Shown in pieces: positions 22,352 to 24,242 of a stretch of DNA of 24,242 bases. Source of the DNA: an uncultured Desulfuromonadales bacterium (GTDB lineage Bacteria; Desulfobacterota; Desulfuromonadia; Desulfuromonadales; Geopsychrobacteraceae); NCBI GenBank assembly GCA_945787295.1, contig CALZHQ010000039.1, positions 1 to 24,242 on the forward strand, read 5' to 3'. Numbering within the stretch: position 1 is the first letter of the stretch; each line of letters starts with the position of its first letter. The notes beneath the pieces are model-generated. The model was given only the letters and a program-made list of their open reading frames with translations. It ran no database searches and was not told where the DNA came from. The position numbers were made by a program, and so were the translations under genes.

Positions 22352-22947
22352 TCGCACAACTTACAGGCGAGCTGGCTCATCGCAGCCCGGAACAAATCAT
22401 TCTTGATGTGAGTGGCGTCGGCTATCGACTGCAGATCCCTCTTTCAACATTCTATGCCCTGCCGGAAAGCGGCAAAGTACAACTGCGCGTCCATACCCAC
22501 GTCAAAGAGGACGCCATCCACCTGTTCGGTTTTTTAAGCGAGGCGGAAAAAGACCTCTTTGCCCTGCTGATTTCGGTCTCCGGGGTCGGCCCAAAGCTGG
22601 CCATCACAATCCTCTCACATATCCCGACCGACGAACTGGCACTGGCCCTGAGCCAGGGGGATGTGCTGCGCCTGACCGCGATTCCGGGAATCGGCAAGAA
22701 AAGTGCCGAGCGGCTGATCCTCGAACTGCAGGACAAGGCTGCCCGGTTCGCCATCGAAGGGACCATAACCGCGAACGAAAGCCAACCGTCGAGCGATGAG
22801 AACAGCCATCAGGATGCCCTGTCAGCGCTGGTCAACCTGGGCTACAAAGAAACTCTGGCGCGCAAGGCGCTCAAGAGCTTAAGAATCGTCCCGGCCACCC
22901 CCCTGGAAGAGATCCTCAAGGCGGCCTTGAAGATTCTGGTGAAATAG
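22348..22947 (+). CDS. ruvA: RuvA Holliday junction-binding protein
   Basis: A 199-residue protein that forms the tetramer holding the junction while RuvB pumps DNA. It has the N-terminal OB fold (M-I-A-Q-L-T-G-E-L, then G-V-G-Y-R-L-Q), the helix-hairpin-helix segments I-S-V-S-G-V-G-P-K and [11 protein letters not shown], an acidic and Ser-rich linker near 145-153, and the C-terminal domain that contacts RuvB (A-L-V-N-L-G-Y). The start is ATG 22348 by family alignment; a longer frame upstream only re-reads ruvC. It overlaps ruvC by 4 nt and ends 12 nt before ruvB. Confidence 0.97.
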   Translation: MIAQLTGELAHRSPEQIILDVSGVGYRLQIPLSTFYALPESGKVQLRVHTHVKEDAIHLFGFLSEAEKDLFALLISVSGVGPKLAITILSHIPTDELALALSQGDVLRLTAIPGIGKKSAERLILELQDKAARFAIEGTITANESQPSSDENSHQDALSALVNLGYKETLARKALKSLRIVPATPLEEILKAALKILVK

Positions 22948-22959
22948 AGGGAGAGACGG

Positions 22960-23985
22960 ATGAGCGAGCGCTTGATCGCTGGCGACGGTTTGCCGGAAGA
23001 AGAGAATTACGAAGCAGGCCTAAGACCGCGCACCCTTCAGGAGTATGTTGGTCAGAGCAAAGCTAAACTGAACCTGCAGGTGTTTATCGACGCCGCCCGC
23101 AACCGTCAGGAAGCCCTCGATCACGTGCTTTTTTTCGGCCCCCCGGGGCTGGGCAAAACCACTCTGGCAAACATCATCGCCCAGGAGATGGGGGTCAACA
23201 TCAAGAGCACCTCAGGTCCGGTCATCGAAAAGGCCGGTGACCTGGCTGCCGTATTGACCAACCTTGAAGAGGGTGATGTGCTCTTTATCGATGAAATCCA
23301 TCGCCTGTCCCCGGTGGTCGAAGAAATCCTCTACCCGGCAATGGAGGACTATCAGCTCGACATTATGATCGGCCAAGGACCGTCAGCACGGACCATCAAG
23401 CTCGACATTCCCCGCTTCACTCTGGTGGGAGCAACAACTCGCGCTGGCCTCTTGTCGTCACCGCTGCGCGATCGCTTCGGGGTTATCAGCCGGCTCGAGT
23501 TTTACTCGAATGCCGAGCTGACCACGATCGTCAAACGCAGCGCCGGAATTCTCGGTATCCAGATCGATGCCGAAGGAGCGGAAGAGATCGCTCGTCGCAG
23601 CCGGGGCACACCACGGATCGTTAACCGCCTGCTCAGACGGGTCCGCGACTTTGCTGAAATCGAAGGAGATGGCACAATTACCAAAGGATTGGCTGACCAT
23701 TCTTTAAAACGGCTTGAAGTGGACAACCAGGGTCTCGACTATATGGATCGTCTGCTGTTGCTGTCGATTATCGATAAGTTTTCTGGTGGCCCGGTCGGCC
23801 TCGACACCCTGGCCGCGGCGATCGGCGAGGAGCGCGACACCATCGAAGACGTCATCGAACCCTACCTGATCCAGCAAGGGTTCCTCAACCGCACCCCACG
23901 GGGCCGGGTTGCTACGGAAATCTGCTTTCGACATTTCCAGCGGACGCCGGCGGGTCAAGGCCCGAGCGGCACCCTTTTCGGCTGA
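22960..23985 (+). CDS. ruvB: RuvB branch-migration helicase
   Basis: A 341-residue AAA+ motor that drives Holliday junction branch migration with RuvA. It has L-R-P-x-T-L-x-E-Y-V-G-Q (21-32), Walker [10 protein letters not shown] (60-68), Walker [11 protein letters not shown] (107-116), sensor [10 protein letters not shown], the arginine-finger L-R-D-R-F-G and a C-terminal winged-helix domain ending R-T-P-R-G-R. All key residues are present and the length is typical. The ribosome-binding site GGGAGAG precedes ATG. It is the last of the ruvCAB set, followed 13 nt later by an unrecognised gene in the same direction, possibly co-transcribed. Confidence 0.97.
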   Translation: MSERLIAGDGLPEEENYEAGLRPRTLQEYVGQSKAKLNLQVFIDAARNRQEALDHVLFFGPPGLGKTTLANIIAQEMGVNIKSTSGPVIEKAGDLAAVLTNLEEGDVLFIDEIHRLSPVVEEILYPAMEDYQLDIMIGQGPSARTIKLDIPRFTLVGATTRAGLLSSPLRDRFGVISRLEFYSNAELTTIVKRSAGILGIQIDAEGAEEIARRSRGTPRIVNRLLRRVRDFAEIEGDGTITKGLADHSLKRLEVDNQGLDYMDRLLLLSIIDKFSGGPVGLDTLAAAIGEERDTIEDVIEPYLIQQGFLNRTPRGRVATEICFRHFQRTPAGQGPSGTLFG

Positions 23986-23998
23986 GCCGATCATTTTA

Positions 23999-24242
23999 AT
24001 GAGCAATTCAGAGCTGCAACAATTTGCCCAACAACTGTCGGTCTGGACCGATCTGATCATCGAAAACGGACGCACACCGTTTCGGCGGGTCGATCTTTAC
24101 CCGCAGATCCAGAGCGATCAAGGTATCCTGCACCCACCCCTGGTTTTCTGGATCAATCGCCAGAGCATGATGGCTGGGGGGATCCTATTACTCCCCCAAG
24201 AGGACCTTGAAACTGAGTTAAAGGTTGGCCACAGCTGCTGTG
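23999..24242 (+). CDS. Unrecognised protein, partial (3' end beyond window)
   Basis: An open frame from ATG 23999 to the window end (81 codons, no stop) in the same direction as ruvB and 13 nt after its stop, so probably in the same operon. I do not recognise the family. The visible part starts M-S-N-S-E-L-Q-Q-F-A, has no signal peptide and is mixed in composition, with a hydrophobic G-G-I-L-L-L segment near 60-65 and a Cys-Cys pair at 80-81. A Shine-Dalgarno is not obvious (the bases before ATG are TCATTTTA). An ATG at about codon 57 is unlikely to be the start, as the frame reads smoothly before it. Confidence 0.6.
   Translation, partial: MSNSELQQFAQQLSVWTDLIIENGRTPFRRVDLYPQIQSDQGILHPPLVFWINRQSMMAGGILLLPQEDLETELKVGHSCC

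Noticed and set aside
21806..22357. Minus-strand frame (183 codons) opposite ruvC
   Set aside because: Shadow of ruvC, which has all four catalytic acids.

Overview
This 24.2 kb window looks like chromosome from a Deltaproteobacterium of the Desulfuromonadales type (Desulfuromonas/Pelobacter/Geobacter relatives). That placement is an inference from protein style and gene content: an MSHA-type pilus locus, a DUF362-ferredoxin protein, GlpX, a MidA-like methyltransferase and yebC-ruvCAB. No rRNA, tRNA or marker comparison was possible. Coding density is high, and I see no tRNA, rRNA, CRISPR array, insertion sequence or prophage.

Region 1 (1-11805, all minus strand) is a nearly complete MSHA-type (type IVa-like) pilus locus. 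Reading in the direction of transcription the order is mshI (PilM-like), mshI2 (PilN-like), mshJ (PilO-like), mshK, mshL (secretin), mshM (ExeA-like ATPase), mshN (TPR), mshE (assembly ATPase with a c-di-GMP-type N-terminal domain), mshG (PilC-like platform), an MshF/MshB-position prepilin, mshA (major pilin), mshC and mshD (cut by the window edge). Many junctions are 1-8 nt overlaps, as expected of one operon. Two terminator-like hairpins directly follow mshA and should lower output of mshC and mshD relative to the major pilin.

Region 2 (11806-13909) holds a strong bidirectional terminator, a 220-bp stretch packed with hairpins (including a roughly 95-nt three-way-junction fold), a typical 2-Cys peroxiredoxin with a recognisable promoter and overlapping palindrome, and xerC.

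Region 3 (13910-16323, plus strand) is a tight three-gene operon: a membrane-anchored lipase-like alpha/beta hydrolase, a YjbQ-family protein and a DUF362 protein with two 4Fe-4S motifs.

Region 4 (16458-18821, minus strand) has a DeoR-type HTH regulator with an unusual cysteine-rich, NosL-like C-terminal half, then a NifU C-terminal-domain Fe-S protein downstream of a MidA/NDUFAF7-like methyltransferase.

Region 5 (19073-24242, plus strand) has glpX, a cytidylate-kinase-like protein with a C-terminal BON domain, yebC, the Holliday-junction genes ruvC-ruvA-ruvB, and the start of an unrecognised gene that runs off the window.

Most of the window is conserved housekeeping and pilus-assembly machinery. 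The parts least explained by known families are the structured spacer at about 11908-12080, the DeoR/NosL-like regulator, the kinase-BON fusion and the transcription and translation layout in front of ruvC.
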